DNA of 30,739 nt from positions 1-30,739 of the IMG/VR virus record IMGVR_UViG_3300010296_000047. One strand, 5' to 3'. This document shows positions 18,044-24,832 of the stretch, piece after piece. The position numbers and the translations under genes are program-made. Source of the DNA: a virus. The notes under the pieces were generated by a model. That model ran no database searches and was not told where the DNA came from. It was given only the letters and a program-made list of their open reading frames with translations. Numbering within the stretch: position 1 is the stretch's first letter; every line of letters begins with the position of its first letter.

Positions 18044-18516
18044 GTTTAGCTGATGCAGAACTAACGATTGGTGGCGTTAAACTAAAAGGGATTTACATAG
18101 CTATTGTATTCTCTTTAGCCACTACTATAGGCGGTGGTGTTTGGACAGCATCTAGTTTATATTCGAGACTAGAGGGCGTTGAAAGTTTATTTATACCTGA
18201 CCTAAAGCCCCTTGAAGAAAAGGTTTCTTTGATTGAACAAGAGCTAGAAGCTAACGATGTTTCGCAGCTTCAAGGCAAACTAGCTGAGCTTGGTGTTAAC
18301 CTTAAAACAATAGCGGAGCAACAAGCTAAACTATTGTTGGTTGACGATAAGGTAAATCAATTAGAAAAAGACATAGAGACTATGAAGGCTACAGTAACTA
18401 AAGCGGAACTGCTTACTGCTGAGGCTGAGAAGCTAGACTCTAAACTTAAAACAATTAATAGGGAAATACAGGATTTGTGGGATGGTATGGACTATCTTTC
18501 AAACCCTTTGAAGTGA
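18040..18516 (+). CDS. Inner-membrane-anchored coiled-coil protein (i-spanin-like), 158 aa
   Basis: One N-terminal membrane span (about residues 17-41: GIYIAIVFSLATTIGGGVW) is followed by a long, charged coiled coil (about 50-145: QLEKDIETMKATVTKAELL, EAEKLDSKLKTINREIQDL). This is the architecture of inner-membrane spanin subunits, which span the periplasm and act in the last lysis step. Coupling to the previous gene (ATGA), AGGAG at 18030-18034 and the adjacent holin support a lysis role. No lipoprotein partner is evident nearby, so spanin identity is an inference. Other phage membrane coiled-coil proteins have the same layout. Confidence 0.55.
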   Translation: MSLADAELTIGGVKLKGIYIAIVFSLATTIGGGVWTASSLYSRLEGVESLFIPDLKPLEEKVSLIEQELEANDVSQLQGKLAELGVNLKTIAEQQAKLLLVDDKVNQLEKDIETMKATVTKAELLTAEAEKLDSKLKTINREIQDLWDGMDYLSNPLK

Positions 18517-18523
18517 GGATACT

Positions 18524-18928
18524 ATGTTAAATTTAAATTCATTAGTGGGACCTGTTACAGGATTATTAGACAAATTTATAGAGGATAAAGACAAGAAGAA
18601 TGCGATTGCGTTTGAACTATCGACAATGGCTGAAAGACACGCGCAGGAACTTGCGAAAGCGCAAATTGAAGTTAATAAGACAGAAGCGGCACACAAGAGT
18701 TTATTTGTGTCGGGTTGGAGACCGGCTGTTGGTTGGACTTGTTGTCTTGGACTTGCGAGTAACTACCTTCTTATCCCGATGGCAAATTTTGCGCTTGCTC
18801 TTGCCGATTCTGCCATTACGGTCCCTATATTAGATATATCAACAATGATGCCAGTGCTTATGGGTATGCTTGGATTAGGTGCTATGAGAACTGTTGAAAA
18901 AGCAAAAGGCGTAAGCCGAAACCAATAA
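18524..18928 (+). CDS. Three-transmembrane-helix holin (Holin_3TMs type), 134 aa
   Basis: A hydrophilic N-terminal helix (residues 1-63, with ERHAQELAKAQIEVNKTEA) leads into SLFVSGWRPAVGW (64-76), then hydrophobic segments through about 70-122 and a final GMLGLGAMRTVEKAKG. The SLFVxGWRP entry and the LGMRTxEK-like exit are the hallmarks I know from the Holin_3TMs family of phages and prophages. It would make holes in the inner membrane to release the M15 endolysin. It has GAGGAT at 18515-18520, and lies 7 bases after the coiled-coil gene and 18 bases before the first of the basic proteins. Confidence 0.82.
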   Translation: MLNLNSLVGPVTGLLDKFIEDKDKKNAIAFELSTMAERHAQELAKAQIEVNKTEAAHKSLFVSGWRPAVGWTCCLGLASNYLLIPMANFALALADSAITVPILDISTMMPVLMGMLGLGAMRTVEKAKGVSRNQ

Positions 18929-18946
18929 AACTCAGGAGAGATTATT

Positions 18947-20428
18947 ATGCCATATAAAAAGAAAGCCCCTGCCAAGAAGCGTACCAAAAAGGCTGTGGGC
19001 GGTGCTCTAAGTGCAGCACAGAAACGACTACTAGGTCAAGCTCAAGCCGGTGCAGTTAAGAAAGGCGCAGGAGCTATTACAAAACAAATTGTAAACTATA
19101 CCCGTAAACACGGAGACCAACGAAAAGCTGCAGCAGCACCTGCAAAACGTAAAGCCCCTGCAAAACGTCCGAACCTCGGTCGTATTAAAGTCCCTGCGGG
19201 TACTAAAGCTCCACTAAGTCGTGGAACTAAGGGACCGGCAAAACGTGGCGGCATTGCAATGTCTAAAACAGCTAGACAAACTCTTGCACAAAGAGCCGCA
19301 GCTAAGAGACGTAGCCAGTCTAAAGCTAGAGCAGGTCTTGGTCGAGATCAGAAGAGACTATTAAGTGCAGCTCAAAAGTTTGCAATTAAACGAGGTAAAG
19401 GCACTAAGGCAATTAACAACTACACTAAGAAGTACGGTCTAACTAAAGCGGCTAAACAAGCTGCAATGAATAAACTACGTAAGCGTGTAGGGCTTAAGCC
19501 TAGAACAACTACAGGTCGTCCGACTACTGGTTCACTCAAGCAGCGTATAACTAGTCGTAGTGGAACAGCGGCTCAACGCAGAGCGCGAGCGTTAGCAGCA
19601 CGTAGACGAGCAGCAATGGCAGCACGTAGAAAAAGACCAAGTAGAGGTGGCCCAACATATACTCGTATGCCGGTTAAGCGTAGACCTGCGGTTGGTTCAG
19701 GCGGTAGTCGTATGACACCTGCTCAAAAAAGACGAGCAGCAATGCGTAGAGCTATGATGTTAGCACGTAAGCGTAGAGCACCTTCGCGTAGACGAGGACC
19801 TACACGTAGAATACCTACAACACGTAGAGCGCCTACAAGACGTAGAGCACCTACTCGTAGTTTAAGAGAGCGAAGAGCTATGGCAGCAGCACGTAGACGT
19901 AGACAAGCTTCTGGAACAGCTGTAGCGGGTAGAGGCAGACAGCAGCGCTTTATCGGTGGTCTACTCAAGAAGTTTATTGCAAAAGGCGGGGTGAAAAGAA
20001 CAAACACAAACCCAATGAGAGCTAAACTCACAGGAGGCCGCTTAAAGAAACGAGGAATCTTAGGTAAGACTCGCACAGGTATTGGTCGTAAGAGAAGAGT
20101 AGGCATGGCTCCTCGTAAGAGCGCTTACAAGTCTCGCGGATTGTTTGGGCGCATTAAAGCAATGTCTAAGAGAACATCTGGCAGCCGCACCGGTAGCGGT
20201 ATTTTTAGTCGTATGAGAGCTAGGAGCGCACCAAAACCTATGACTTCTCCTAAGGTTCGGGCTATGACTTCTCCAAAAGCTCGTCGAGCGATGACTAAAC
20301 CTAAAGACCCATACGCTACAACAAGACGTTCAGACCCTTACGGTAGAAAAACGACACGTACTCGACATCGTAGAAGTGCGGGTATGAAGAGTTATATGAA
20401 CGTTATGAATAAAGCAATGAAAATGTGA
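18947..20428 (+). CDS. Extremely basic H1/protamine-like protein, 493 aa
   Basis: By my count the protein has only five acidic residues, no Cys and no Trp, with long runs of Arg/Lys/Ala/Pro/Thr. N-terminal APAKK / KAPAKR motifs resemble histone H1 tails, and the 270-330 region has RRAPSRRRGPTRR and TRRAPTRRRAPTR, protamine-like. A motif of about 35 residues is duplicated: residues 21-57 and 131-165 both read (S/D)xxQKRLL...AQ...A.K.G.G...I.NYT.K.G. This suggests two small folded units within disordered basic tails. It would be expected to bind and neutralise DNA or RNA; whether it is packaged in the virion, binds host DNA or acts otherwise is unknown. It starts after AGGAGA at 18933-18938 and is followed by three more basic genes. 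Confidence 0.7.
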   Translation: MPYKKKAPAKKRTKKAVGGALSAAQKRLLGQAQAGAVKKGAGAITKQIVNYTRKHGDQRKAAAAPAKRKAPAKRPNLGRIKVPAGTKAPLSRGTKGPAKRGGIAMSKTARQTLAQRAAAKRRSQSKARAGLGRDQKRLLSAAQKFAIKRGKGTKAINNYTKKYGLTKAAKQAAMNKLRKRVGLKPRTTTGRPTTGSLKQRITSRSGTAAQRRARALAARRRAAMAARRKRPSRGGPTYTRMPVKRRPAVGSGGSRMTPAQKRRAAMRRAMMLARKRRAPSRRRGPTRRIPTTRRAPTRRRAPTRSLRERRAMAAARRRRQASGTAVAGRGRQQRFIGGLLKKFIAKGGVKRTNTNPMRAKLTGGRLKKRGILGKTRTGIGRKRRVGMAPRKSAYKSRGLFGRIKAMSKRTSGSRTGSGIFSRMRARSAPKPMTSPKVRAMTSPKARRAMTKPKDPYATTRRSDPYGRKTTRTRHRRSAGMKSYMNVMNKAMKM

Positions 20429-20438
20429 GGTAACGTTT

Positions 20439-20621
20439 ATGCCCACCAAGAAAAAATCTACAGTTAATAAGGCAGGAAACTATACTAAACCCGCAATGCG
20501 TAAGAGACTGTTTAATAAAATTAAAGCAGGAACTAAAGGCGGCAGAGCAGGTCAGTGGTCAGCTAGGAAGGCTCAGATGTTGGCTAGAGAATATAAGAAA
20601 GCAGGTGGAGGTTACAAGTAA
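20439..20621 (+). CDS. Small basic phage protein with GQWSARKAQML motif, 60 aa
   Basis: The sequence contains AGNYTKPAMRKRLFNKIK and GGRAGQWSARKAQMLAREYK, a motif pair I recognise from many phage and some cellular small proteins (a DUF5872-like family, from memory). Function is unknown. It is highly basic, with one acidic residue. It starts after GTGAGGT (20426-20432), 10 bases after the large basic protein, and overlaps the next gene by one base (TAATG). In the family this segment is commonly found beside or joined to the type of sequence encoded by the following gene. Confidence 0.7.
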   Translation: MPTKKKSTVNKAGNYTKPAMRKRLFNKIKAGTKGGRAGQWSARKAQMLAREYKKAGGGYK

Positions 20622-20869
20622 TGGCAACAACACTACGTAAACCACAAAGATCTTTGAAGCGGTGGACAGCTCAGAAGTGGACTACGGCAAGCGGCAAGAA
20701 GTCTTCAAAAACTGGTGAAGTATATGCACCTAAAAAGACTATTGCTAAGCTGAAGTCCACTGCTGCGGGTAGAAAGAAACTGGCAGCAGCTAATAAAAAG
20801 AAACGACAAGCCACCAGAAAGGGTAAGCAACACGCCCGACATGGCTTACATAAGGGGAAGAAACGATGA
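20621..20869 (+). CDS. Small basic phage protein with SLKRWTAQKW motif, 82 aa
   Basis: The N-terminal half has SLKRWTAQKWTTASGKKSS and the middle GEVYAPKKTIAKLKSTAAGR. This W-x2-[KQ]-x-W-x4-GK pattern is one I associate with the same small-protein group as the preceding gene. The C-terminal third is an almost pure Lys/Arg/His tail. The start overlaps the previous stop (TAATG) and follows GGTGGAGG (20604-20611); the stop overlaps the next start (ATGA). A nucleic-acid-binding role is likely from charge alone; the actual function is unknown. Confidence 0.68.
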   Translation: MATTLRKPQRSLKRWTAQKWTTASGKKSSKTGEVYAPKKTIAKLKSTAAGRKKLAAANKKKRQATRKGKQHARHGLHKGKKR

Positions 20870-21150
20870 AAAAGAAAGACCCGCGATTAGCTAGAGCAGG
20901 TGTATCTGGGTTTAATAAACCTAAGCGTACACCTAACCATCCTAAGAAGTCTCATGTGGTTGTCGCCAAAGTAGGCGATAAAATTAAAACGATTCGATTT
21001 GGTCAGCAAGGAGTTAAGGGAGCAGGAAAGAATCCCAAGACTGCTAAAGATAAAGCCAGAAAGAAGAGTTATTATGCAAGACATAACGCACAAGATAGCA
21101 AGCCTTCTAAGTTATCTGCGCGTTACTGGTCGCATAAAGTTAAATGGTAA
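20866..21150 (+). CDS. Small basic conserved phage protein, 94 aa
   Basis: It begins KKKDPRLARAGVSGFNKPKR, continues with TPNHPKKSHVVVAKVGDKIK and TIRFGQQGVKGAG, and ends with SYYARHNA and ARYWSHKVKW. This order of motifs is one I recognise from marine phages (a DUF6321-like protein, from memory), of unknown function. The [KR]SxxARH...ARYWS tail may be a small metal- or nucleic-acid-binding unit. It is the last plus-strand gene, coupled to its upstream neighbour by ATGA overlap, and ends directly before the convergent junction. Confidence 0.72.
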   Translation: MKKKDPRLARAGVSGFNKPKRTPNHPKKSHVVVAKVGDKIKTIRFGQQGVKGAGKNPKTAKDKARKKSYYARHNAQDSKPSKLSARYWSHKVKW

Positions 21151-21151
21151 G

Positions 21152-21187
21152 TTGTATTATTTAATACAAAAAAAGAAAAATGTATTA
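21152..21187. repeat. Inverted-repeat cluster at the convergent gene junction
   Basis: TTGTATTA (21152-21159) and TAATACAA (21162-21169) form a perfect 8-bp inverted repeat around a 2-base loop. A third copy, TGTATTA, lies at 21181-21187 and can pair instead with 21162-21168 across an A-rich loop. The last copy overlaps the stop codon of the minus-strand gene. No U-tract follows the hairpin on either strand, so this is not a standard rho-independent terminator. It sits exactly where the late (+) and replication (-) transcripts meet and may mark a transcript end or processing site. Confidence 0.6.
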
Positions 21188-21400
21188 AATGGTAGGAAAA
21201 ATAAAGATCGGGGTGGTCTCGCCCATATAGCTCGATAGAATGTTATATTCAAAGTGTTCCCACGCATCGTCTATTGCCATCCCATCTTTTCTTACTATTA
21301 TTTCAATAATCTTATCTACATTATAAGCAAGTATATCGGGACTACCACATCTTGAGGCGGTCCCGATTATTGCTTCATCAAATCCATCAACCTTTAGCAT
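21185..21400 (-). CDS. Small conserved phage protein (DGFDEAIIG motif), 71 aa
   Basis: The sequence runs DGFDEAIIGTASRCGSPDIL, then AYNVDKIIEIIVRKDGM, IDDAWEHFEYNI and GETTPIFIF. I recognise this motif order from many phage genomes (DGFD..ixG...R.G....vYd...i....-DGM...eA.e.feyNv.gayvGe.TPif). Its function is unknown. It is a compact alpha/beta protein with no membrane segment. The start overlaps the upstream gene by 14 bases, and it is the last gene of the minus-strand operon, ending in the inverted-repeat junction. Confidence 0.78.
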   Translation of the reverse strand: MLKVDGFDEAIIGTASRCGSPDILAYNVDKIIEIIVRKDGMAIDDAWEHFEYNILSSYMGETTPIFIFPTI

Positions 21401-21635
21401 GGTTCAAAGCGCACAGTTCGTCTTCTAAGAACTTATGCATCTCCTGTAGTTTAGGCTTAGCTAGGCGTATAATGGATCGCATGATTTCTAGTTCTTCCCC
21501 CTTAAAAGCTTTGTGTAAATCCTGCTCAGGGATGCCTGACATTTCTGTCACGACATTCCCCTCGCTGTTTATTAACACTTGAAAGCCTACAACAGTAGCT
21601 TCCTTTTTCTTTTTAAACAATCTCACAAGCGCCAC
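21387..21635 (-). CDS. Hypothetical small protein downstream of the reductase, 82 aa
   Basis: There is no ATG start. The frame opens with GTG at 21635, or with a second GTG at 21626 (79 aa, beginning with RLFKKKKEATVVGF), which is preceded by GGTGG at good spacing; the latter would give a 14-base overlap with the reductase stop. The product has a basic N-terminus, a short beta section (VVGFQVLINSEGNVV) and a helical C-terminal half. No family recognised. The overlaps on both sides support it as a translated operon member. Confidence 0.6.
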   Translation of the reverse strand: MALVRLFKKKKEATVVGFQVLINSEGNVVTEMSGIPEQDLHKAFKGEELEIMRSIIRLAKPKLQEMHKFLEDELCALNHAKG

Positions 21636-23490
21636 CAGTACACGCTAACTCTTGCGAGCCTGTGGTATTGTCATCTTTCTCAAAGTTTTCAAGATCAGTC
21701 CAGTCAATATCTTTAGGCATTGCCTTGACAAGCTCGTTGTATTTCTCTTTGTCTATAGCCTCATACGGTGCTTGTTGATACACATGATCGCTGACAGGAA
21801 GTAAACTAATACCGGACACTGTATCGAAGTTATCCCATATCCACTGAGCAACTTGTAAGAACTCATCGTCAGTGTAATACACAGTAATACTAGGCTTATG
21901 CTCACACCAAAAGTCTTGATACTTCTTCCATAGCTTAAGCTGCTCCATCGCTCCTACGTCCTTAACTACTACGCTTTTAGCGGGTGCTTTAACAGGGAAG
22001 CTAAACACTAAGCTAGACTTATTCATTACGTCTGGTTCAACAGGGAAGCCTACCGTTTCCATATATTGAGCAAGTGGGTCCTTTTTGTCAGAACGGACTC
22101 TGCGAATATAATGATTGCTAAAGCGGGGATGGATACCACTAGCGCTATCAACAAGTTGAGAAACAGTGCCGCTAGGCTTAACACAAGTAATAGCTGCAGA
22201 CTGGTTAATGCCAAGCTTCGCAGCCCACTTTTTATTTGTTTTAACAGCAACATCTTTCATCTCCGTTAGCCATTTTTCTAGTTGAGGTGAATCAGAACTT
22301 AACACATGATGATCGCAAATACCTGTCAGGCTTACACCCAACAGTGCTTCTTCTTCTGTGTTTCGTTTCCAAACATTTCTAAGATATCTAAAGTCTGTAA
22401 GAGTAGCCTGAAGAGTACCAATAATCGAGGCAACCTCTGTTTTTCTTTTAAGACTTTTAAGATCATCGTCGTGGCGAATAACTATCTCAGACAGATTACA
22501 GAACTGATTGCTTCGCAGGATAATCTCAGAGCATGGGTTAGTTCCAAAGTCCTGCTCAGGGTCTCTACGTCCGTTCCTAGCCGCTACTTTCTGAGCAGCC
22601 ACCCTGCTAAAGATACCGCGCTCTCCTGCCTTGCTGTCGTACATGGTGTGCATCTCAGACAAGTAAGATTCAAAGTCAGGCTTCTCTGTGTACGATACAC
22701 TGTTGTTAGCCAATGCTCTTTGTCCTTCATCCATCCACCAGTTACCTGATTTAGCTTTAGCCATACGAGGATCTGATAGATTAGAAAGAGAGATAAGGGC
22801 TGATCGTCTTACACCGCCTACAACTACAATCTCTGCAATCTTACACACTACATCGTGGCATTCAATGCTTGTTAGCTTACGACCTGCTGCTTTCTGGAAG
22901 ATGCCAACACAGAAGTTAAATAAATCTTCAAGAGGCTCAGGACCACTAGCACGACCGCCAAAGGTCTTAAGTCTTTCACCTGATGGGCGTACTTTGTGCA
23001 TATCCCATTTAGGTATCTTACCTGCGTACAGAAGACTTATAAGCTCTTTGAAGGCTGAAGCCCATCCAATCTTACTGTCGGCAACCACAATCACGGTGTC
23101 CGTTGGATGAAACTCTTCTGCAACTTCAGGTAGTTTGTTGATGAATGCTCGCTCTACACTGAAGCCCACTCCTGTACCGCACATAAGAACGTACATAAGT
23201 TCATCAAAGCTTCTTGGAGAATCAATATGCAAGTAGCTGCAGTTGAATCCCGCCACATTATCTTTATCTAATGCCTCACCCGCTGTCATAAGACAACGCA
23301 TAGATGGCATTACTTCTAAATTAAAGATAGCGTTAAACAGTTTAAGGGCTGTCTTCTCATCTATCTGCCCACGATCTTTCCAGAAGTCAACATATCTGTT
23401 GACCGTTTCGTCCCATCGCTCTCGTCTGCCCTCTTCAGGAAGCCAACGAGCATATCGGGACTTATGTATGAATTGTTGATATTGGTCCAT
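21613..23490 (-). CDS. nrdJ: Adenosylcobalamin-dependent class II ribonucleoside-triphosphate reductase, 625 aa
   Basis: It converts ribonucleotides to deoxyribonucleotides for phage DNA synthesis, using a B12-derived radical. Motifs match the monomeric Lactobacillus leichmannii RTPR type. PSMRCLMTAG (62-71) precedes FNCSY with C84 of the active-site disulfide. N318-P-C320-S-E322 carries the thiyl-radical Cys and catalytic Glu, and C331 is the disulfide partner, with the same 11-residue spacing as 408/419 in RTPR. The C-terminus has the redox shuttle pair C617-x4-C622. At 625 residues it is shorter than the about 740-residue reference, with about 50 residues fewer between C84 and C320. It starts after AAAGGAATTTTAA. 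No second subunit (nrdB) is present, as expected for class II. Confidence 0.93.
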   Translation of the reverse strand: MDQYQQFIHKSRYARWLPEEGRRERWDETVNRYVDFWKDRGQIDEKTALKLFNAIFNLEVMPSMRCLMTAGEALDKDNVAGFNCSYLHIDSPRSFDELMYVLMCGTGVGFSVERAFINKLPEVAEEFHPTDTVIVVADSKIGWASAFKELISLLYAGKIPKWDMHKVRPSGERLKTFGGRASGPEPLEDLFNFCVGIFQKAAGRKLTSIECHDVVCKIAEIVVVGGVRRSALISLSNLSDPRMAKAKSGNWWMDEGQRALANNSVSYTEKPDFESYLSEMHTMYDSKAGERGIFSRVAAQKVAARNGRRDPEQDFGTNPCSEIILRSNQFCNLSEIVIRHDDDLKSLKRKTEVASIIGTLQATLTDFRYLRNVWKRNTEEEALLGVSLTGICDHHVLSSDSPQLEKWLTEMKDVAVKTNKKWAAKLGINQSAAITCVKPSGTVSQLVDSASGIHPRFSNHYIRRVRSDKKDPLAQYMETVGFPVEPDVMNKSSLVFSFPVKAPAKSVVVKDVGAMEQLKLWKKYQDFWCEHKPSITVYYTDDEFLQVAQWIWDNFDTVSGISLLPVSDHVYQQAPYEAIDKEKYNELVKAMPKDIDWTDLENFEKDDNTTGSQELACTGGACEIV

Positions 23491-23631
23491 TTAAAATTCC
23501 TTTACTGTTTGTTTTGTTTTAAGTTCAGCTTTCTTAACTCTTTTAAGTTTATGTGAAGAAGAAACATTCTTAAACTTTTTCTTTCTTAAAAATTGATTTC
23601 TTCTTTCGTCTTTCCTGCTGTAATCGTTCAT
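23491..23631 (-). CDS. Small basic peptide, 46 aa, coupled to upstream and downstream genes
   Basis: The frame runs from an ATG at 23631, which overlaps the stop of the DUF3310 gene as ATGA, to a TAA one base short of the reductase start. The product begins MNDYSRKDERRNQFLRKKKF and is very rich in Lys and Arg, with no membrane segment. Coupling on one side and tight packing on the other, with no other use for the 134 bases, argue that it is translated. No family recognised; RNA or DNA binding would fit its charge but is only a guess. Confidence 0.55.
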   Translation of the reverse strand: MNDYSRKDERRNQFLRKKKFKNVSSSHKLKRVKKAELKTKQTVKEF

Positions 23632-23933
23632 TGCTTTGCACTTATTTTCTCTATAAGTTTATTTAAATACCATTGAGCTTTACGTAGGTCTTGTTCTGCT
23701 TTGTGCTTACGTTCGTACCGCCAAAGATATTTCAGGCAGTTTCCTTTTAGATAACCCTTAAATGATTCAGGTGTCATGCTTTCTTCAATAGCTTCAATGC
23801 ATTCTATTTTACCATAGTTATAATGGCTTGGGTGATTAACTACATCTTCTTTGGCTTCTTCTTTTGCCATTTTCCAATAGGGACTTCTAAGTTTATCCCA
23901 ATCTTCTGCGGTGGTTTGCTTCTCAACACTCAT
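23628..23933 (-). CDS. DUF3310 family protein, 101 aa
   Basis: The core reads NHPSHYNYGKIECIEAIEES (33-52), then KGYLKGNCLKYLWRYERKH and DLRKAQWYLNKLI. HPSHY...IECI-AI and GN-KYLWRY are the family signature. From memory this domain also occurs in T7 gp1.7, reported as a nucleotide kinase, but most members are uncharacterised, so a nucleotide-metabolism role is only suggested. The start lies 11 bases inside the resolvase gene, with GAGAGGAC upstream. Its stop is coupled to the 46-residue peptide. Confidence 0.85.
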   Translation of the reverse strand: MSVEKQTTAEDWDKLRSPYWKMAKEEAKEDVVNHPSHYNYGKIECIEAIEESMTPESFKGYLKGNCLKYLWRYERKHKAEQDLRKAQWYLNKLIEKISAKQ

Positions 23934-24399
23934 CGTTAAAGTCCTCTCTTTTCTTAGCGTTTATCCATGAATCCGGGATACTGTCTTCACTAAACCAACG
24001 AAAGTTATTAGCACTAGCCCACTCACCGTGGCTTCTTTTAGTGCCGTCTTTTCTACGTTTAGCTTGAGGCATTGGAGCATTAGGGTTTGCAAAAAGAAAC
24101 ACAAGCTCCGTATCATCAGGAAGAATCTTTTGTATCCAAATATATTTACTGTACTCAGCATAGTCCCAGAACCTGCCTTTAGCTTCAAGCAGAATCTTCT
24201 TACCGTTTACATCTTTAATAAAGTCTGGGCTGTAGGTGTGTTCAACCACATAAGGAACTTTGTCCGTGTGGAAATCCCAGTTATCTAGGATGCCCTGATG
24301 CAGCTCATACTCCCAGTTAGAATCGTACCCCTGCGGTACATCTTTCTCGACTGGTCTTTTTACCCTCTGTTTTCTGAATCCTTTCCTGACATTTTTCAA
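23923..24399 (-). CDS. T7 endonuclease I (gp3)-like Holliday-junction resolvase, 158 aa, TTG start
   Basis: The catalytic signature of phage endonuclease I is present: E30 in YDSNWEYEL, D59 in YSPDF, and E72-A-K74-G. HGEWASANNFRWF and IPDSWI resemble the end of T7 gp3. It would cleave branched DNA during replication and packaging and could help degrade host DNA. There is no ATG near the N-terminus: an in-frame stop lies just upstream, and the only suitable start is TTG at 24399-24397, which overlaps the TGA of the preceding 56-residue gene (TTGA). That points to translational coupling and perhaps low expression. Confidence 0.88.
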   Translation of the reverse strand: MKNVRKGFRKQRVKRPVEKDVPQGYDSNWEYELHQGILDNWDFHTDKVPYVVEHTYSPDFIKDVNGKKILLEAKGRFWDYAEYSKYIWIQKILPDDTELVFLFANPNAPMPQAKRRKDGTKRSHGEWASANNFRWFSEDSIPDSWINAKKREDFNDEC

Positions 24400-24566
24400 T
24401 GTAGTCTAGCCTCCCTCTTTTCAAGTTCTGCTATTAGAAGCACTTTTAAATCCTCTAAGAACTGAGGATCAATATCACAGATACTGCACTGAGAATTATA
24501 CAAAAGACTTCCAACAGCTATAATCATATCCTCTAGTTCTACCCCTGAGATCTGTTCACTTTCCAT
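24396..24566 (-). CDS. Small acidic protein, 56 aa, overlapping both neighbours
   Basis: It runs from ATG at 24566, preceded by GGAGC at 8-base spacing, to a TGA that overlaps the TTG start of the resolvase. The product begins MESEQISGVELEDMIIAVGS and ends in a charged helix (LIAELEKREARLH). It has two Cys at 27 and 30 (CSIC) but no second pair, and no membrane segment. It overlaps the end of the 97-aa gene by 28 bases. The stop/start coupling makes it a likely real gene, possibly serving to load ribosomes onto the resolvase. Confidence 0.6.
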   Translation of the reverse strand: MESEQISGVELEDMIIAVGSLLYNSQCSICDIDPQFLEDLKVLLIAELEKREARLH

Positions 24567-24832
24567 TGTATAAGCTCCAAGTTAACGTCTTCTATCTTTA
24601 GCTTGGGATAGATAGAGGTTAGCTGATTTATTTTCTTAACGATCCACTTGGGGTGATAGGCGTTCAACAAAAACTTATCCTGAACATAAGCATGTGTTTG
24701 CTCAGGCATTATCTGCTTATAGTTCTTGATGTTTACTTGCTCTGCTTCTTCTTCGCTCAATAAGCTTTTTAGCCAAGACACAAGAAGCACCCGAGAGTGC
24801 CTCCGTATTCTTTTTGCTTTCTTTCCATTCAT
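24539..24832 (-). CDS. Hypothetical basic protein, 97 aa
   Basis: A basic N-terminus (KKAKRIRRHSRVLLVSWLKS) is followed by a folded-looking part with PEQTHAYVQDKFLLNAYHPK and IVKKINQLTSIYPKLKIEDV. No recognised enzyme motif; I have the impression of similar proteins in marine phage replication regions but cannot name one. It starts by ATGA overlap with the nuclease gene after GAGGAAT. Its position between two nucleases suggests a DNA-metabolism accessory role. Confidence 0.6.
   Translation of the reverse strand: MNGKKAKRIRRHSRVLLVSWLKSLLSEEEAEQVNIKNYKQIMPEQTHAYVQDKFLLNAYHPKWIVKKINQLTSIYPKLKIEDVNLELIQWKVNRSQG

Noticed and set aside
21140-21190. Rho-independent terminator at the convergent junction
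   Set aside because: The hairpin has no U-tract after it on either strand; on the plus strand A residues follow. It is reported as an inverted repeat only.
21190-21290. A tRNA-like look to GGGGTGGTCTCGCCC near the junction
   Set aside because: No acceptor, anticodon and T-arm set can be paired, and the stretch is inside the conserved 71-residue minus-strand gene.
22306-23110. Plus-strand frames (147 and 140 codons) opposite the reductase
   Set aside because: The reductase on the other strand has all family motifs; these frames have no Shine-Dalgarno sequence or motif.
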